Of a stretch of 64,000 bases of DNA, positions 1 to 10,203 are shown one piece after another. The position numbers were made by a program, and so were the translations under genes. The stretch is from Aeromonas allosaccharophila (GTDB lineage: Bacteria > Pseudomonadota > Gammaproteobacteria > Enterobacterales > Aeromonadaceae): contig NZ_CDBR01000007.1 of NCBI RefSeq assembly GCF_000819685.1, positions 24,655 through 88,654 of the forward strand. The letters run 5' to 3'. The notes beneath the pieces were generated by a model. The model did not search any database. It saw nothing but the letters and a program-made list of their open reading frames with translations, and was not told the DNA's origin. Every line of letters starts with the position of its first letter. The first letter of the stretch is position 1.

Positions 1-469
1 TCTTGCCTGAGCCGGTCATGCCGGTTAACACCGTCCAGTGGCACTCGGCAGAGGCCTTGTCCTGGGTGTCGATCAAAAAGCGACGCAGCTCCTTGTAGCC
101 ACCGGCGACGCGGGGGCGAGTGACCCCCGCTTCATGGAGCCACAGTTGTACGGTTTGCGAGCGCAGGCCGCCGCGAAAGCAGTAGAGCAGGGCATCGGGC
201 TGCTGGCGCAACTGCGCCAGCCAGCCTTCGATGCGCTCGGCGCGTACTGCTCCCCCCACCAGCTTGTGACCAAGCTCAATGGCGGCGGCCTGACCCTGCT
301 TCTTGAAGCAGGTCCCCACCTGGGCGCGCTCATCGTCTGTCATCAAGGGCAGATTGGTCGAGCAGGGGAAGGCCCCCTCCTTGAACTCGATGGGGGCGCG
401 CACATCAATCAACGGCACATCGCCTAAAAAAATCCGGGCGTAGTCCGTGGCCAGTGGCAATTCACTCAT
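1..469 (-). CDS. mnmH: tRNA 2-selenouridine synthase MnmH/SelU, N-terminal part (runs off window)
   Basis: This enzyme replaces sulfur by selenium in the wobble 2-thiouridine of certain tRNAs, using the selenophosphate made by SelD. The visible 156 codons encode an N-terminal rhodanese domain with the catalytic loop YCFRGG; its Cys is residue 97, the same position as in E. coli SelU. The sequence then enters a P-loop (GMTGSGK) where the window ends, so the C-terminal nucleotide-binding part is missing. The ATG overlaps the selD stop codon by 4 bases (ATGA), which implies translational coupling in a selD-mnmH operon. The start is fixed by this overlap and by alignment to the family N-terminus. 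Confidence 0.93.
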   Translation of the reverse strand, partial: MSELPLATDYARIFLGDVPLIDVRAPIEFKEGAFPCSTNLPLMTDDERAQVGTCFKKQGQAAAIELGHKLVGGAVRAERIEGWLAQLRQQPDALLYCFRGGLRSQTVQLWLHEAGVTRPRVAGGYKELRRFLIDTQDKASAECHWTVLTGMTGSGK

Positions 470-1503
470 TGGACAATCTCGATAAAGCGGGTGCCCTCAA
501 GGGGCTTGAGCTGGCCGATGGGCGAGAGTTCTAGCCCAGCTTCGCGCGCGATGGCGAGCAGCTCGGCTTCGCTCTCTTTACCCACGGCAACCAGCAGGCC
601 GCCGCTGGTTTGCGGATCGCACATGATGTTGCGGGTGCGATCGTCCATGGCATCCAGCTTGTGGCCGTAGGAGTCGTGGTTGCGCAGGGTGCCGCCCGGT
701 ACGCAGCCCTCGGCGAGGTAGTAATCCACCTCATCCAGCAGCGGCAGCGCCTTGAAGTCGAGACGGGCGCTGACGCCAGAGCCTTCACACATTTCCAGCA
801 GATGACCGGCCAGACCAAAGCCGGTGACGTCGGTCATGGCGTGCACACCCGGCAGCTCGGCAAAACGCTGACCGATCTTGTTGAGGGTACACATGGCGTT
901 AGGGGCCAGTTGCTCATGTTCGGGTTTGAGCTTGCTCTTCTTCTGGGCGGTGGTGAGGATGCCGATACCGATAGGCTTGGTCAGATAGAGGGTGTCACCC
1001 ACCTTGGCGGTGTCGTTCTGCTTGATGGCATCCAGCGGTACGATACCGGTGACCGCGAGGCCGAAGATGGGCTCGGGGGCGTCGATGCTGTGACCACCGG
1101 CCAGCGAAATCCCTGCTTCGTGGCACACCTGACGGCCACCGTCGATCACCTGCTGGGCCACTTCGGCAGGCAGGGTATTGATGGGCCAGCCGAGGATGGC
1201 GATGGCAACGATAGGCTTGCCGCCCATGGCATAGATGTCGCTGATGGCGTTGGTGGCGGCGATGCGGCCAAAGGTGAAGGGGTCATCGACGATGGGCATG
1301 AAGAAGTCGGTGGTGGAGACAATGCCCTGGCCGTTGCCGATATCGACCACGGCCGCGTCATCCTTGCTGCTGTTGCCAACGATCAGGGTCGGGTCGTTGA
1401 AGCCCGGGATCTGGCTCTTGAGGATGGTGTCGAGTACCTTGGGAGAGATTTTGCAGCCGCAGCCAGCGCCGTGGCTGTATTGGGTCAGACGAATGGAAGA
1501 CAT
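466..1503 (-). CDS. selD: selenide, water dikinase SelD
   Basis: SelD makes selenophosphate from selenide and ATP, the selenium donor for selenocysteine and for 2-selenouridine in tRNA. The 345-residue protein is full length. Its N-terminal loop GAGCGCK holds Cys15 and Lys18, which match the essential Cys17 and Lys20 of E. coli, so this is the cysteine form rather than a selenoprotein. AIR-synthase-like ATP-binding and dimer segments follow, including the SLAGGHS motif. An AAGGGG ribosome site precedes the ATG. mnmH follows with a 4-base overlap, so one transcript probably serves the tRNA selenation branch. No selA, selB or selC is seen in this window. Confidence 0.96.
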   Translation of the reverse strand: MSSIRLTQYSHGAGCGCKISPKVLDTILKSQIPGFNDPTLIVGNSSKDDAAVVDIGNGQGIVSTTDFFMPIVDDPFTFGRIAATNAISDIYAMGGKPIVAIAILGWPINTLPAEVAQQVIDGGRQVCHEAGISLAGGHSIDAPEPIFGLAVTGIVPLDAIKQNDTAKVGDTLYLTKPIGIGILTTAQKKSKLKPEHEQLAPNAMCTLNKIGQRFAELPGVHAMTDVTGFGLAGHLLEMCEGSGVSARLDFKALPLLDEVDYYLAEGCVPGGTLRNHDSYGHKLDAMDDRTRNIMCDPQTSGGLLVAVGKESEAELLAIAREAGLELSPIGQLKPLEGTRFIEIVQ

Positions 1504-1899
1504 ACTTACCCCTTATGCAGAGGCTCTGTGGAGCCGTCTTGGTCAATGGGCGGCCTTGTAGATTGGAAGACAAGAAGCCGCAAATATGGGTGGCCTCGGT
1601 GCCAACAGGGGCAGCGATGACTGGCAGTTATGGAGGACCGCCAGGCCGGACGGGGAACAAGAGGGCGACCAGGTGCGCCAGCGCAGCCCCGCCAAGGGCC
1701 ACAGGACGGAGCATTATGCCACATCTGCCCCTTGGGGTTCGAACAGGAATTCACATAAACAGCAGGGAATTGCCCGCACTTGCTTGTCAACAGGCTGGAA
1801 CCGCCGCGCACTGCTTGATTGCAGTACAGATGCAGCCAAGAGAACGTCAATTGAGAGCAATAGCGCACGCAACCACTGCGCCATAAGGAGGAGATCTTC
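1504..1899. other. intergenic region between divergent selD and GNAT gene
   Basis: No gene is supported here; open frames on both strands lack family signals. On the minus strand a TGGCATAAT element near 1711-1719 could be an extended -10 box for selD, which would give a leader of about 200 bases. A GGTTCGAA string near 1737 resembles a tRNA T-arm but no cloverleaf surrounds it. An AAGGAGGAG ribosome site at 1885-1893 serves the downstream plus-strand gene. Confidence 0.4.
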
Positions 1900-2328
1900 G
1901 TGACCACCACGTTTTTGGTTAACCACCCCATTACCACGGCGCAGTTTGCGGCGCTGCTGGCGCAGACCTCGTTGGGGGCGAGACGGCCGCTGGATCATCC
2001 GGCCACCCTGCAGGGCATGCTGGATCACGCCAATCTGCTGATCACCGCCTGGCAGGGCGAGACCCTGGTCGGTGTGGCCCGCTCGGTGACCGATTTTCAT
2101 TTTTGTTGCTACCTCTCGGATCTGGCGGTGGCCGAGTCGGTGCAGGGGCTGGGGATTGGCAAAGCACTTATTCGCGAGACATTTTTGCAATTGCAGCCGG
2201 GCTGCAAGCTGATCCTGCTGGCTGCGCCGCAGGCGGTGGCGTACTACCCCAAGCTCGGATTTAGCCAGCACCCGAGTGCCTGGGTGATGAGCAGTCTGGA
2301 TGAATTGGTGCTGGATGAGTTGGCATAA
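1900..2328 (+). CDS. GNAT-family N-acetyltransferase
   Basis: A 142-residue single-domain acetyltransferase of the GNAT fold. The acetyl-CoA pyrophosphate-binding loop is visible as QGLGIGKAL (about residues 83-91), preceded by the strand LSDLAVAES and followed by the AVAYYPKLGF segment typical of motif B. The substrate cannot be told from sequence; small-molecule amine acetylation is the usual role of such short stand-alone proteins. The start is GTG, chosen because a strong AAGGAGGAG ribosome site lies 6 bases upstream. It is transcribed away from selD and converges on the acyltransferase gene. Confidence 0.85.
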   Translation: MTTTFLVNHPITTAQFAALLAQTSLGARRPLDHPATLQGMLDHANLLITAWQGETLVGVARSVTDFHFCCYLSDLAVAESVQGLGIGKALIRETFLQLQPGCKLILLAAPQAVAYYPKLGFSQHPSAWVMSSLDELVLDELA

Positions 2329-2363
2329 GACCCGTCAACTCATCCAGACAGGGTGGGGTTAAC

Positions 2364-3548
2364 TTAATCTGCACGCTCCATTACCGGTTGCCGTGCCTTG
2401 CCCCAACGGCGCAGGCGCCGTTGCAGTGGCCGCTCCAGCAGGTGGTAGCTCAATGCCGAGAGGCCTATCAGTACCGCCAGCATCAGCAAGGTTGCCACTA
2501 CCCCCAGCAGCGGGTTGGTCTGGCCATACCACCACTCGGTGAGCCCCGGCGCCAGATAATGAATGTACTCGCAGCCGGTGAGCAGCACCAGCGCATGGAG
2601 CAGGTAGATGGAGTAGGAGAGATCTCCCAGCCAGTTGGTGAAGCGGTTATCCAGCAGGCGCAGCAGCGGACTCTGGCGCTCCCCCTGAGCGGCTGAAATC
2701 CAGATCAGCAGCACGTAGGAGCCGATCAGCAGCAGGGTCAGCTGTGGCGTCATGGTGAACTGCATCAGCGCGAAGGGCAGCACAAAGGCGATGAGCAGCG
2801 GCAGATCATGCTTCATCATGGGCAAGCCTTGCGCGGCCTTGACCCTCGGCAGCAGCCAGAGGCCAAGCACAAATTCACTCACCCCGCGCCCCACCGCCAG
2901 CACCCCGCTGGTGACATCCAGCGTGCCGCGACTGTGCACGATAAAGGCCAGCACCGTCAGCGCCAGCAGGGGGGCGAGATGGCTCCAGCGACTGCGGGTC
3001 ACCGCCAGCGGGATAAGCAGCGGGAACAGCAGGTAGCTAATCCACTCCACGCTCAGGGACCAGGCGGCGAAGTTCCAGGTCAGCCCGTGATCGGTCACCA
3101 CCTGCAGCAGCAGGAAGGCGCTGGGCAGCGCCTCGGCCGGGGTGAAGGGGGAACCGAAAGGCGGCATCCCTTCCCACTCCCACATCTTGAACAAGGGGCC
3201 GGCATAGAAACCCACCCCGTGCTGCGCCTTGTAAAGTTCCCAGCCAACCAGCAATAGCAGGGTCACCAGATAGAGGGGGTAGACGCGGCTCAGCCGCAGC
3301 CAAAGAAAGCGGCCATAGCCCACGGTGCGTGGCGTGCGGGTGAAGGCCTCTCCATAGACATGGGCTAGCACCACGCCGCTCAAAATAAAGAACAGATCGA
3401 CCCAGAGGTAGCCATTCTCGATGAGTTGGGTGTGGCCTGCGATCGACTCCATCCACTGGGGAAAGAGCAGCAAGCGGGCATGGAACAGCACCACCATCAG
3501 GGCAGCGATGCCCCGCAGCGGCGTTAACAGCGGCAATGATTGATTCAT
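2364..3548 (-). CDS. membrane acyltransferase family 3 (OafA/YrhL-like)
   Basis: A 394-residue integral membrane O-acyltransferase of the acyltransferase-3 family, which moves acyl groups onto surface sugars, lipids or peptidoglycan. The N-terminus LTPLRGIAALMVVLFHA carries the family's conserved Arg and His. About ten hydrophobic helices follow, and the C-terminus is basic (RPLQRRLRRWGK). The ATG at 3548 was preferred over an upstream ATG at 3611 because AAGGGA lies 8 bases before it and family proteins begin close to this motif. No glycan cluster surrounds it, so the acceptor is unknown. Confidence 0.85.
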   Translation of the reverse strand: MNQSLPLLTPLRGIAALMVVLFHARLLLFPQWMESIAGHTQLIENGYLWVDLFFILSGVVLAHVYGEAFTRTPRTVGYGRFLWLRLSRVYPLYLVTLLLLVGWELYKAQHGVGFYAGPLFKMWEWEGMPPFGSPFTPAEALPSAFLLLQVVTDHGLTWNFAAWSLSVEWISYLLFPLLIPLAVTRSRWSHLAPLLALTVLAFIVHSRGTLDVTSGVLAVGRGVSEFVLGLWLLPRVKAAQGLPMMKHDLPLLIAFVLPFALMQFTMTPQLTLLLIGSYVLLIWISAAQGERQSPLLRLLDNRFTNWLGDLSYSIYLLHALVLLTGCEYIHYLAPGLTEWWYGQTNPLLGVVATLLMLAVLIGLSALSYHLLERPLQRRLRRWGKARQPVMERAD

Positions 3549-3830
3549 ATCGGGATCCCTTGTGATGTTCAGCTTGGCCTGACATCGATTTTGTTGTTGT
3601 GCCGCCATCACTCCTGACTGGACGGTTGCCCCGGCTTGGCTGTCGCAGGCGGGATCACTCTACGAGAAAGAGAGTCATACGAGTGTGATTTGAATCATAA
3701 GTGTGCAGTTATTGTGCAAAGAAATTTAAACAGAGAATAAAGTGGAGAACAGGCTGGGAAAGAAGTGCAAGCAGATAGGGTGGAATAGGGATGGTGGCGA
3801 GTGTTACTCAGCCCAATACACAGCACCGCA
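3549..3830. other. upstream region of acyltransferase gene
   Basis: AT-richer, non-coding stretch between the acyltransferase start and the rlmI terminator. It holds a CRP-like site at 3684-3699 and probably the acyltransferase promoter. No gene is supported. Confidence 0.4.
3684..3699. promoter_or_regulatory. possible CRP-binding site
   Basis: TGTGA-N6-TCATA matches nine of ten positions of the CRP half-sites TGTGA-N6-TCACA. It lies about 135 bases upstream of the acyltransferase start codon. Direct control is inference from one motif match. Confidence 0.35.
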
Positions 3831-3859
3831 AAACAATCAGGCCCGCAAGGGGCCTGATT
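3831..3859 (-). terminator. rho-independent terminator of rlmI
   Basis: A perfect 10-bp stem (3835-3844 with 3850-3859) has a 5-base loop. Read on the minus strand it is followed by GTTTT. It lies 26 bases past the rlmI stop. Confidence 0.75.
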
Positions 3860-3885
3860 GATCACAAGGGGAGGGGGGTTGCCGA

Positions 3886-5076
3886 TCAGCGGGCGCGCAC
3901 TACCAGACCCTTGAGGTAGAAGCCTTCCGGATAGGCGGTACCGATGGGGTGATCGGACGCTTGGGAGAGCAGCTCCAGGATCTGGGCATCGCGACCGGCA
4001 TCGAGCGCCGCATCGGCAACGATCTTCTGGAACAGGCTCTGCTCCATCAGGCCGGAGCAGGAGTAGGTCAGCAGCACGCCACCCGGCGCCAACAGCTGGA
4101 ACGCCAGCATGTTGATGTCCTTGTAGCCGCGGCAGGCACCCAGCAGCTGGGCCTTGTTCTCGGCGAACTTGGGCGGATCCAGCACGATAACGTCGAACTT
4201 CTCGCCCTTCTCGCGGTATTCACGCAGCAGTTTGAACACGTCGTGACGGATAAACTGGGTGTTGCTGGTATCCAGCCCGTTCAGCTCGGCATTCTGGCGG
4301 GCGATATCCAGCGCATTCTGGGAGAGGTCAACGTTGACCAACTCTTTGGCACCGCCCTTGAGGGCATAAACGCCAAAACCACCGGTATAGCTGAAGCAGT
4401 TGAGCACCCGCTTGCCTTCGGTGTACTTGGCGGCCGCCTGACGGTTGTCACGCTGATCCAGATAGAAACCGGTTTTGTGGCCGTTGCGGATATCCACCAG
4501 GATCTTCACGCCGTTCTCTTCGATCACCACCGGCTCGTTCGGCGTCTCGCCATAGATGACGCCGGTGCGCTCTTTCAGCCCTTCCTTCTTGCGTACCGCC
4601 ACGTCGGAGCGCTCATAGATGCTGCACTCGGGGTAGAGGGTACGCAGTGCCTGGGTGATCAGCTCACGCTGGAATTCTGCACCGGCAGAGAGGATCTGGC
4701 ACACCAGAAAATCGGCATAACGGTCGATGGTCAGACCCGGCAGGCCGTCGGATTCGGCGGCGCACAGGCGATAGCCGGTGAGACCCTGACGCTTGATCAG
4801 CGGATCACGGGACTCCTGGGCATATTTGAGGCGACGGATAAAGAAGTCGAGATCGATGGTCTCCTCTTTATCGAAGGTCCAGACCCGCGCACGGATCTGG
4901 GAGCTGCCTGACCAGGCACCACGGGCGAGCCACTTGCCATCGTTGGCATAGATCTCGACGGTGTCGCCGTCAACGGGGTTGCCTTCAACCCGCTCAATCC
5001 CCTTGGAGAAGATCCAGGGGTGACGGCGCAGCAGGGATTTTTCGCGGCCTTTGACGAGATAGATGAAAACGCTCAT
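3886..5076 (-). CDS. rlmI: 23S rRNA m5C1962 methyltransferase RlmI
   Basis: RlmI methylates C5 of cytosine 1962 in 23S rRNA using SAM. The 396-residue protein begins with a PUA RNA-binding domain ([16 protein letters not shown], about residues 9-24). The methyltransferase domain carries the SAM loop [13 protein letters not shown], motif IV VLDPPKF and motif VI TYSCSG with the catalytic Cys. Length and start match E. coli RlmI. In E. coli, rlmI sits beside acylphosphatase yccX; here yccX is also close, separated by the chemotaxis receptor gene. Confidence 0.95.
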   Translation of the reverse strand: MSVFIYLVKGREKSLLRRHPWIFSKGIERVEGNPVDGDTVEIYANDGKWLARGAWSGSSQIRARVWTFDKEETIDLDFFIRRLKYAQESRDPLIKRQGLTGYRLCAAESDGLPGLTIDRYADFLVCQILSAGAEFQRELITQALRTLYPECSIYERSDVAVRKKEGLKERTGVIYGETPNEPVVIEENGVKILVDIRNGHKTGFYLDQRDNRQAAAKYTEGKRVLNCFSYTGGFGVYALKGGAKELVNVDLSQNALDIARQNAELNGLDTSNTQFIRHDVFKLLREYREKGEKFDVIVLDPPKFAENKAQLLGACRGYKDINMLAFQLLAPGGVLLTYSCSGLMEQSLFQKIVADAALDAGRDAQILELLSQASDHPIGTAYPEGFYLKGLVVRAR

Positions 5077-5094
5077 GGGTGTTTGCCGATGGTA

Positions 5095-5125
5095 GAAAGA
5101 AAAGGGGCCACATTCTATGTGGCCC
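5095..5125 (-). terminator. terminator of the chemotaxis receptor gene
   Basis: A 9-bp stem (5105-5113 with 5117-5125) and a TCT loop, followed on the minus strand by CCTTTTCTTTC. It lies 65 bases beyond the receptor stop codon, just before the rlmI start. Confidence 0.65.
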
Positions 5126-5189
5126 GCAGGTAAAACTCAAACAACCCAGTGTAATGGAGCGGATTGCCCTGATCTGGCACCGCGAATGG

Positions 5190-6620
5190 TCAGATCTTAA
5201 TCCCCTTGAGTGCCTGGGTCAGCTCGGTGGCGGTGGCTTTCAGTCCCTGAGTACCGGCTACCGAGGCGCTGGCAGACTCTTCCACCTGCGCCGCTTCATG
5301 GCGTACCTGATCGAGATTGTGGGTGATCTCGGCGGCGACCGAGCTCTGCTCCTCGCTCGAGGTAGCGATCTGGGTGCTCATCTCCAGCACCGCATCGCTG
5401 TGGTTGCTCAGTTTTTCGATATCCAGCCCCACCTCGCTGATGAGCTGCTGGCTACTGGCGGCGCGGCCAACTGTCTTCTCCATGATCTCGTTGAGGGCGC
5501 CGGTACCGGTCTGCAGCTCCTCGATCATCTGCTGGATCTCCACCGTCGCCTGCTGGGTACGGCTGGCGAGGGTGCGCACCTCGTCGGCCACCACCGCAAA
5601 GCCGCGACCCTGCTCACCGGCACGGGCCGCTTCGATGGCGGCGTTGAGGGCCAACAGGTTGGTTTGCTGGGAGATGGCGTTGATAACGTTGACCACTTCG
5701 TTGATCCGGTTGGCGTTGTGGGTGAGCCGCTCGACCGCGCCGGAGGCGTTGTCAATCTCGTCGGCCAGGGTGCGGATCGCCTCGATGGTGCGGGCTACCC
5801 GGTTGGCGCCATTGGCCGCCTCTTCGCTCGACTGGAGGGTCTGTTGCAGGGTGTCGTTGGCATTGCGCGCCACTTCGCGGATCGCCGCCGACATCTGCTC
5901 CATGGCGGTGGCCAGTGAATCCATGTGCTGGCGCTGGGAGCGTGCCATGCTCTCGCCTTCACGGGCATGGTCACGAAACTCGTCGGCGGCCATGGTCAGC
6001 GCTTCGGCAGACTCCTCCACCAGTTTGACGATCTGGTGCTGGCGGTCGGTAAAGCGGTCTATGCTGCCCGCCAGGGTGGAGAACTCGTCGCGCACCGGGA
6101 AGAAGTTGAGACGGAAAGTGAGATCCCCGTCCGCCACGGTTTGCAGCGCCTTGTTGGTGGAGTAGAGCGCACCGGAGACAAAAGTCATCATGTAGTGGAT
6201 CACCAGCGCCATCAGGGCGGCCAGTGCGGCGATCAGGGTCAGGGTCGAGCCTTGGCCGTCCCACATGGAGAGGTTGCCGGTATCGAGATCGCCGGTGACG
6301 TAGCCTGCCTGACCCGCTGGCGCGGTAAACAGGTAGTGAGCCCCTTGCTGCTGCAACCCGCTGCGGCCTTGCCGGGTCAGACGCAGATCCGCAGGCAACA
6401 CCAGGGTGGGCTGCTGGCTGATCAGCTGCGCCGTGGTCTCGACCCGTTGCTGCAACTACGCTACCCGCAGGGAGATCTCCTGCTGATGGCTGGCCGCCAG
6501 CATGTACCAGCTGAGAAAGGCGATGATAAAGAGCGGTAACCAGAACGCGATATGGAATTTTTCACTGATGGTGAGGTGAATGAGATAGCGGTCAACCCAC
6601 CGGAATTTAACTTCTTTCAT
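5190..6620 (-). pseudogene. methyl-accepting chemotaxis protein interrupted by an in-frame TAG
   Basis: The frame encodes a 476-codon chemoreceptor that would signal to CheA/CheW. It has an N-terminal membrane helix (about residues 19-38), a short periplasmic stretch, a second membrane helix, a HAMP linker, and the cytoplasmic signalling domain with the hairpin tip [23 protein letters not shown] codon at 6456-6458 lies in frame about 55 codons in, right after the first helix; both sides continue the same frame with no indel. CAG to TAG is the simplest explanation. A TTG immediately after the stop could restart translation, but without helix 1. The ATG at 6620 was chosen because it starts just before the basic segment preceding helix 1. 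It is either a recent pseudogene, a read-through gene or a sequence error. Confidence 0.75.
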
Positions 6621-6703
6621 AATGGAGCTGCATCCTGCAGAAGATAGGGTGTCGGGCACATTATCGTCGCGGGAAATTTTTTCTTAAGTGGAAGGTGCGA
6701 GAA

Positions 6704-6976
6704 ATGGGAGAGCAATCGTTTGTCATTCGGGTGTGGGGGCAGGTGCAGGGGGTGGGATTTCGCTATTTCACCCGTGAGCGGGCGCTGCAACTGGGTTTGC
6801 GGGGCCATGCCTACAATCTCGAAGATGGCTCGGTGGAGATCCTGATCAGCGGCCCCGCTCAGGGGGTGCAGATGATGCTGGGGTGGCTGGAGCATGGCCC
6901 GCGCACCGCCAGAGTGACCCGCATGGAGTATGAAGAGGCGCTGCCACCCACCGGTCAGGGCTTTCACACTAACTGA
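6704..6976 (+). CDS. yccX: acylphosphatase
   Basis: Small enzyme (90 residues) that hydrolyses acyl phosphates such as carbamoyl or 1,3-bisphosphoglycerate phosphate. The phosphate loop GQVQGVGFR holds the catalytic Arg, and YNLEDGSVE holds the catalytic Asn. Length equals the family norm. ATG at 6704 is preferred over an in-frame GTG at 6695 because GGAAGG lies 8 bases before it. The CHAD gene follows after 15 bases, so the two are probably cotranscribed. It is divergent from the broken receptor gene. Confidence 0.93.
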   Translation: MGEQSFVIRVWGQVQGVGFRYFTRERALQLGLRGHAYNLEDGSVEILISGPAQGVQMMLGWLEHGPRTARVTRMEYEEALPPTGQGFHTN

Positions 6977-6991
6977 AGCGGCAGGGACGAG

Positions 6992-7792
6992 ATGGACGCT
7001 GACAAGGAATGTCTGTTGCTGACTCAGGCAAAAGTCTGGGTCGCCCGTTATCAGGAGGCGGCGCGGGCGGTGCGTGAAGAGGCCAGCGAGCCGACCGTGC
7101 ATGGCTACCGTATCGCGGCGCGCCGCTTGCTGGCGCTGCTCGCCCTGTGGCGGCCACTGATCTATCACCCCGAACTGGAGCTGCGTTTGCTGCGCTCGGT
7201 CGGGCGGCTCTCGGCGCTGAGGGATGCGCAGGTCTACGCCGAACGTTTTGGCAAGCCGCCCGCCAGCACTGTTGATACCCACAAATCGACCTGCCGCGTG
7301 CCCCTGTTGTCGCGCCGACTGGCCCGCTGGCTCGTGGCGGTGGCGCAGGTGCCGGATGCGTGGGCACTGGTGCCGCTTTATCAGCAACATCTGGCCCTGC
7401 GGCTTGATGAGGCGCAGTGCGCCCTCGATGAACATCCTCTCTCTGCCGGAAAATCGGCCCACACCCTTCGTCAACAATTGCGCCGCTGGCATCGGCTGCG
7501 CCTCGAGATCAAGCAGGTCCGTTATGGCGTTGAGCTGCTGCAGGCGCTGGGGGGAGGGGATCCGGGCTGGTTGGCCACCCTGACGCATTGGCAGGAGCGA
7601 CTCGGCCAGTTGCAGGATTGGCGTCAATGGCGGCGGGCATTGCGAGCAGAAAAGGGACGCACCCACAAGCAAACGACGCTGCGGCTGCAGTTGAAGGGAA
7701 AGATCAGCGCCCGTTTGCGTCAACTGGACTGTCAGCAGGCGGAGCTGGTGGCGCTCAAACTGGCGATGCTGGCAGGCTCACAACAGGGATAA
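6992..7792 (+). CDS. CHAD domain protein
   Basis: A 266-residue alpha-helical CHAD protein. The family has conserved His, Arg and Lys positions that bind polyphosphate. Visible signatures are VHGYRIAARRLLALL near residue 40, LRDAQV near residue 77 and, in the second half, a basic WHRLRLEIKQVRYGVE helix matching the H-x-x-R-K/R-x-x-K-x-x-R-Y-x-x-E pattern. No fused CYTH (triphosphatase) domain is present. It follows acylphosphatase by 15 bases, pairing two phosphate-related proteins; any functional link is inference. Confidence 0.85.
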   Translation: MDADKECLLLTQAKVWVARYQEAARAVREEASEPTVHGYRIAARRLLALLALWRPLIYHPELELRLLRSVGRLSALRDAQVYAERFGKPPASTVDTHKSTCRVPLLSRRLARWLVAVAQVPDAWALVPLYQQHLALRLDEAQCALDEHPLSAGKSAHTLRQQLRRWHRLRLEIKQVRYGVELLQALGGGDPGWLATLTHWQERLGQLQDWRQWRRALRAEKGRTHKQTTLRLQLKGKISARLRQLDCQQAELVALKLAMLAGSQQG

Positions 7793-7917
7793 AATGCCCA
7801 GTCGGGTGGTCAGTGATTCGGACCAAAGCGCAGATCCTGCCAAGCTGAGTGGCAGATAAATTCGGGACAGCCATTCGCGACCTGCATCCACAAAAACTAT
7901 CCAGGACAAACATGCGA

Positions 7918-7949
7918 GACAAAAAAAGAGAGGCCGTTTGGCCTCTCTT
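7918..7949 (-). terminator. rho-independent terminator of metG
   Basis: A perfect 10-bp stem (7926-7935 with 7940-7949), GTTT loop and a run of seven T residues on the minus strand. It lies 34 bases past the metG stop. Confidence 0.88.
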
Positions 7950-7983
7950 CTCTATCTTGCTGTGGTCGCAGTCAGCGATACGC

Positions 7984-10017
7984 TTACTTGACGCGCATGC
8001 CAGGCTGGGCGCCTTCCTGCGGCTCCAGGATCCAGAGATCCTTGCCGCCCGGGCCTGCGGCCAGCACCATGCCTTCGGACATGCCAAAGCGCATCTTGCG
8101 CGGTGCCAGGTTGGCTACCATTACGGTCAGCTTGCCTTCCAGATCTTCCGGGTTGTAGGCGGATTTGATACCGGCAAACACCTGACGGGTCTCGCCACCG
8201 ATATCCAGTTGCAGCTTGAGCAGCTTCTCGGCTTCCGGTACCGCTTCGGCCTTCTTGATCAGCGCGACGCGCAGGTCAATCTTGGCAAAGTCGTCATAGC
8301 TGATGGTCTCGCTGATGGGATCGTCCGCCAGCGGGCCGGTCACTTTCGGTGCCTGCTCTTTGGCCAGATCTTCCTTGGAGGCTTCTACCATGGCTTCTAC
8401 CTTGGCGGGCTCGATACGGGAGAAGAGCGCCTTGAACGGGGTCAGCTGATGGTTGGTTAGCGGCTGGGCCACGCCATCCCAGGAGAGGGTTTCACCCAGG
8501 AAGGCTTCGGCACGCTCGGCCAGCAGCGGCATCACCGGCTTGAGGTAAGCCATCAGCACGCGGAACAGGTTGATACCGACGGAGCAGACTTCCTGCAGCT
8601 GGGCGTCAGCCCCTTCCTGCTTGGCGATGACCCAGGGAGCCTTGTCATCCACGTAGCGGTTGGCTTTGTCGGCCAGCGCCATGATTTCGCGGATGGCGCG
8701 GCTGAATTCGCGTGCCTCATAGGCCTCGGCGATGGTAGTACGGGCGTTGGCGAACTCGGCGTAGAGCTCGGGCTCGGCGCAGGTGGCAGCCAGCTTGCCG
8801 TCGAAACGCTTGGCGATAAAGCCGGCGTTGCGGGAGGCGAGGTTGACCAGCTTGTTGACCACGTCGGCGTTGACGCGAGCCACGAAGTCATCGAGGTTCA
8901 GGTCCAGATCGTCGATGCGGCTGTTGAGCTTGGCGGCGTAGTAGTAACGCAGGCACTCCGGATCCAGGTGGTTCAGGTAGGTAGACGCCTTGATGAAGGT
9001 GCCCTTGGACTTGGACATCTTGGCGCCGTTGACGGTCACATAGCCGTGCACGTTGACCTTGGTCGGCTTGCGGAAGTTGGCCCCTTCCAGCATGGATGGC
9101 CAGAACAGGCAGTGGAAGTAGGCGATATCTTTACCGATGAAGTGGTAGAGCTCGGCGCTGGAGTCTTTGTTCCAGTAGCTGTCAAAGTCGATGTCGCCGC
9201 GCTTGTTGCACAGGTTCTTGAAGGAGGCCATGTAGCCGATGGGGGCATCGAGCCAGACGTAGAAGAACTTGCCCGGCGCGCCGGGGATTTCGAAACCGAA
9301 GTAGGGGGCGTCACGGGTGATGTCCCACTGTTGCAGGCCGCTCTCGAACCACTCCTGCATCTTGTTGGCCATCTCTTCCTGAATGGCGCCGGAGCCGCGC
9401 ACCCACTCAGAGAGCCATTTTTCAAATTGCGGCAGGTCGAAGAAGAAGTGCTCGGAGTCCTTCATTACCGGAGTCGCGCCGGAGACGGCAGACTTCGGAT
9501 CGATCAGCTCGGTCGGGCTGTAGGTAGCGCCGCAGCTATCACAGTTGTCGCCATACTGCTCCGGAGATTTGCACTTGGGGCAGGTGCCCTTGACGAAACG
9601 GTCCGGCAGGAACATGGATTTTTCCGGATCGAACAGCTGGGTAATGGTGCGGCCCTTGATAAAGCCACCCTCTTTCAGACGACCGTAGATCAGTTCCGCC
9701 AGCTCGCGGTTTTCGTCGCTGTGGGTGGAGTGATAGTTGTCAAAGCTGATGTTGAAACCGGCGAAATCGGTCTGGTGCTCTTTGGAGACGGCCGCAATCA
9801 TCTCTTCCGGGGTGATCCCCATCTGTTGCGCTTTGAGCATGATCGGGGTGCCGTGGGCATCATCGGCACAGATGAAGTGCACCTGATGACCGCGCATTCG
9901 CTGATAACGAACCCAGATATCGGCCTGGATGTGTTCCAGCATGTGGCCAAGATGGATGGAGCCATTGGCATAGGGGAGGGCGCAGGTTACCAGCATTTTA
10001 CGAGGATCAGTTGCCAT
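7984..10017 (-). CDS. metG: methionyl-tRNA synthetase
   Basis: Charges tRNA-Met with methionine in the cytosol. The 677-residue length equals E. coli MetG. It has a class I catalytic core with the HLGH version of the HIGH motif near residue 22, a zinc knuckle (CPKC and CDSC, about residues 145-165), the KMSKS loop, an anticodon-binding helical domain, and a C-terminal tRNA-binding/dimerisation domain beginning near residue 575. The ATG at 10017 is preferred over an upstream in-frame start at 10062 because family proteins begin just before [13 protein letters not shown]. It is divergent from apbC, the same arrangement as E. coli metG/mrp. Confidence 0.97.
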   Translation of the reverse strand: MATDPRKMLVTCALPYANGSIHLGHMLEHIQADIWVRYQRMRGHQVHFICADDAHGTPIMLKAQQMGITPEEMIAAVSKEHQTDFAGFNISFDNYHSTHSDENRELAELIYGRLKEGGFIKGRTITQLFDPEKSMFLPDRFVKGTCPKCKSPEQYGDNCDSCGATYSPTELIDPKSAVSGATPVMKDSEHFFFDLPQFEKWLSEWVRGSGAIQEEMANKMQEWFESGLQQWDITRDAPYFGFEIPGAPGKFFYVWLDAPIGYMASFKNLCNKRGDIDFDSYWNKDSSAELYHFIGKDIAYFHCLFWPSMLEGANFRKPTKVNVHGYVTVNGAKMSKSKGTFIKASTYLNHLDPECLRYYYAAKLNSRIDDLDLNLDDFVARVNADVVNKLVNLASRNAGFIAKRFDGKLAATCAEPELYAEFANARTTIAEAYEAREFSRAIREIMALADKANRYVDDKAPWVIAKQEGADAQLQEVCSVGINLFRVLMAYLKPVMPLLAERAEAFLGETLSWDGVAQPLTNHQLTPFKALFSRIEPAKVEAMVEASKEDLAKEQAPKVTGPLADDPISETISYDDFAKIDLRVALIKKAEAVPEAEKLLKLQLDIGGETRQVFAGIKSAYNPEDLEGKLTVMVANLAPRKMRFGMSEGMVLAAGPGGKDLWILEPQEGAQPGMRVK

Positions 10018-10203
10018 ATTACGTTCTTGATGTGCTTGTTGGGATGATAGAGTGCCGTGCATGTTACCCGAATTGGGGGTAGCCTGCCTAGGGTTGTGGC
10101 TGTGCCAACCTTGGCAGAACCTGCTGTGACGATGGCAGGCAAGCCACTGATTTGTGTGCGGTAACCGTTCACCTCAAGATAATGACAAGATAATGAGGAG
10201 TTA

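Noticed and set aside
1720..1760. GGTTCGAA string resembling a tRNA T-arm
   Set aside because: No acceptor, D-arm or anticodon stem can be paired around it.
5190..6455. Separate 421-residue receptor gene starting with TTG right after the TAG
   Set aside because: The upstream frame encodes the matching first membrane helix in the same phase, so one interrupted gene explains both parts better than two genes.
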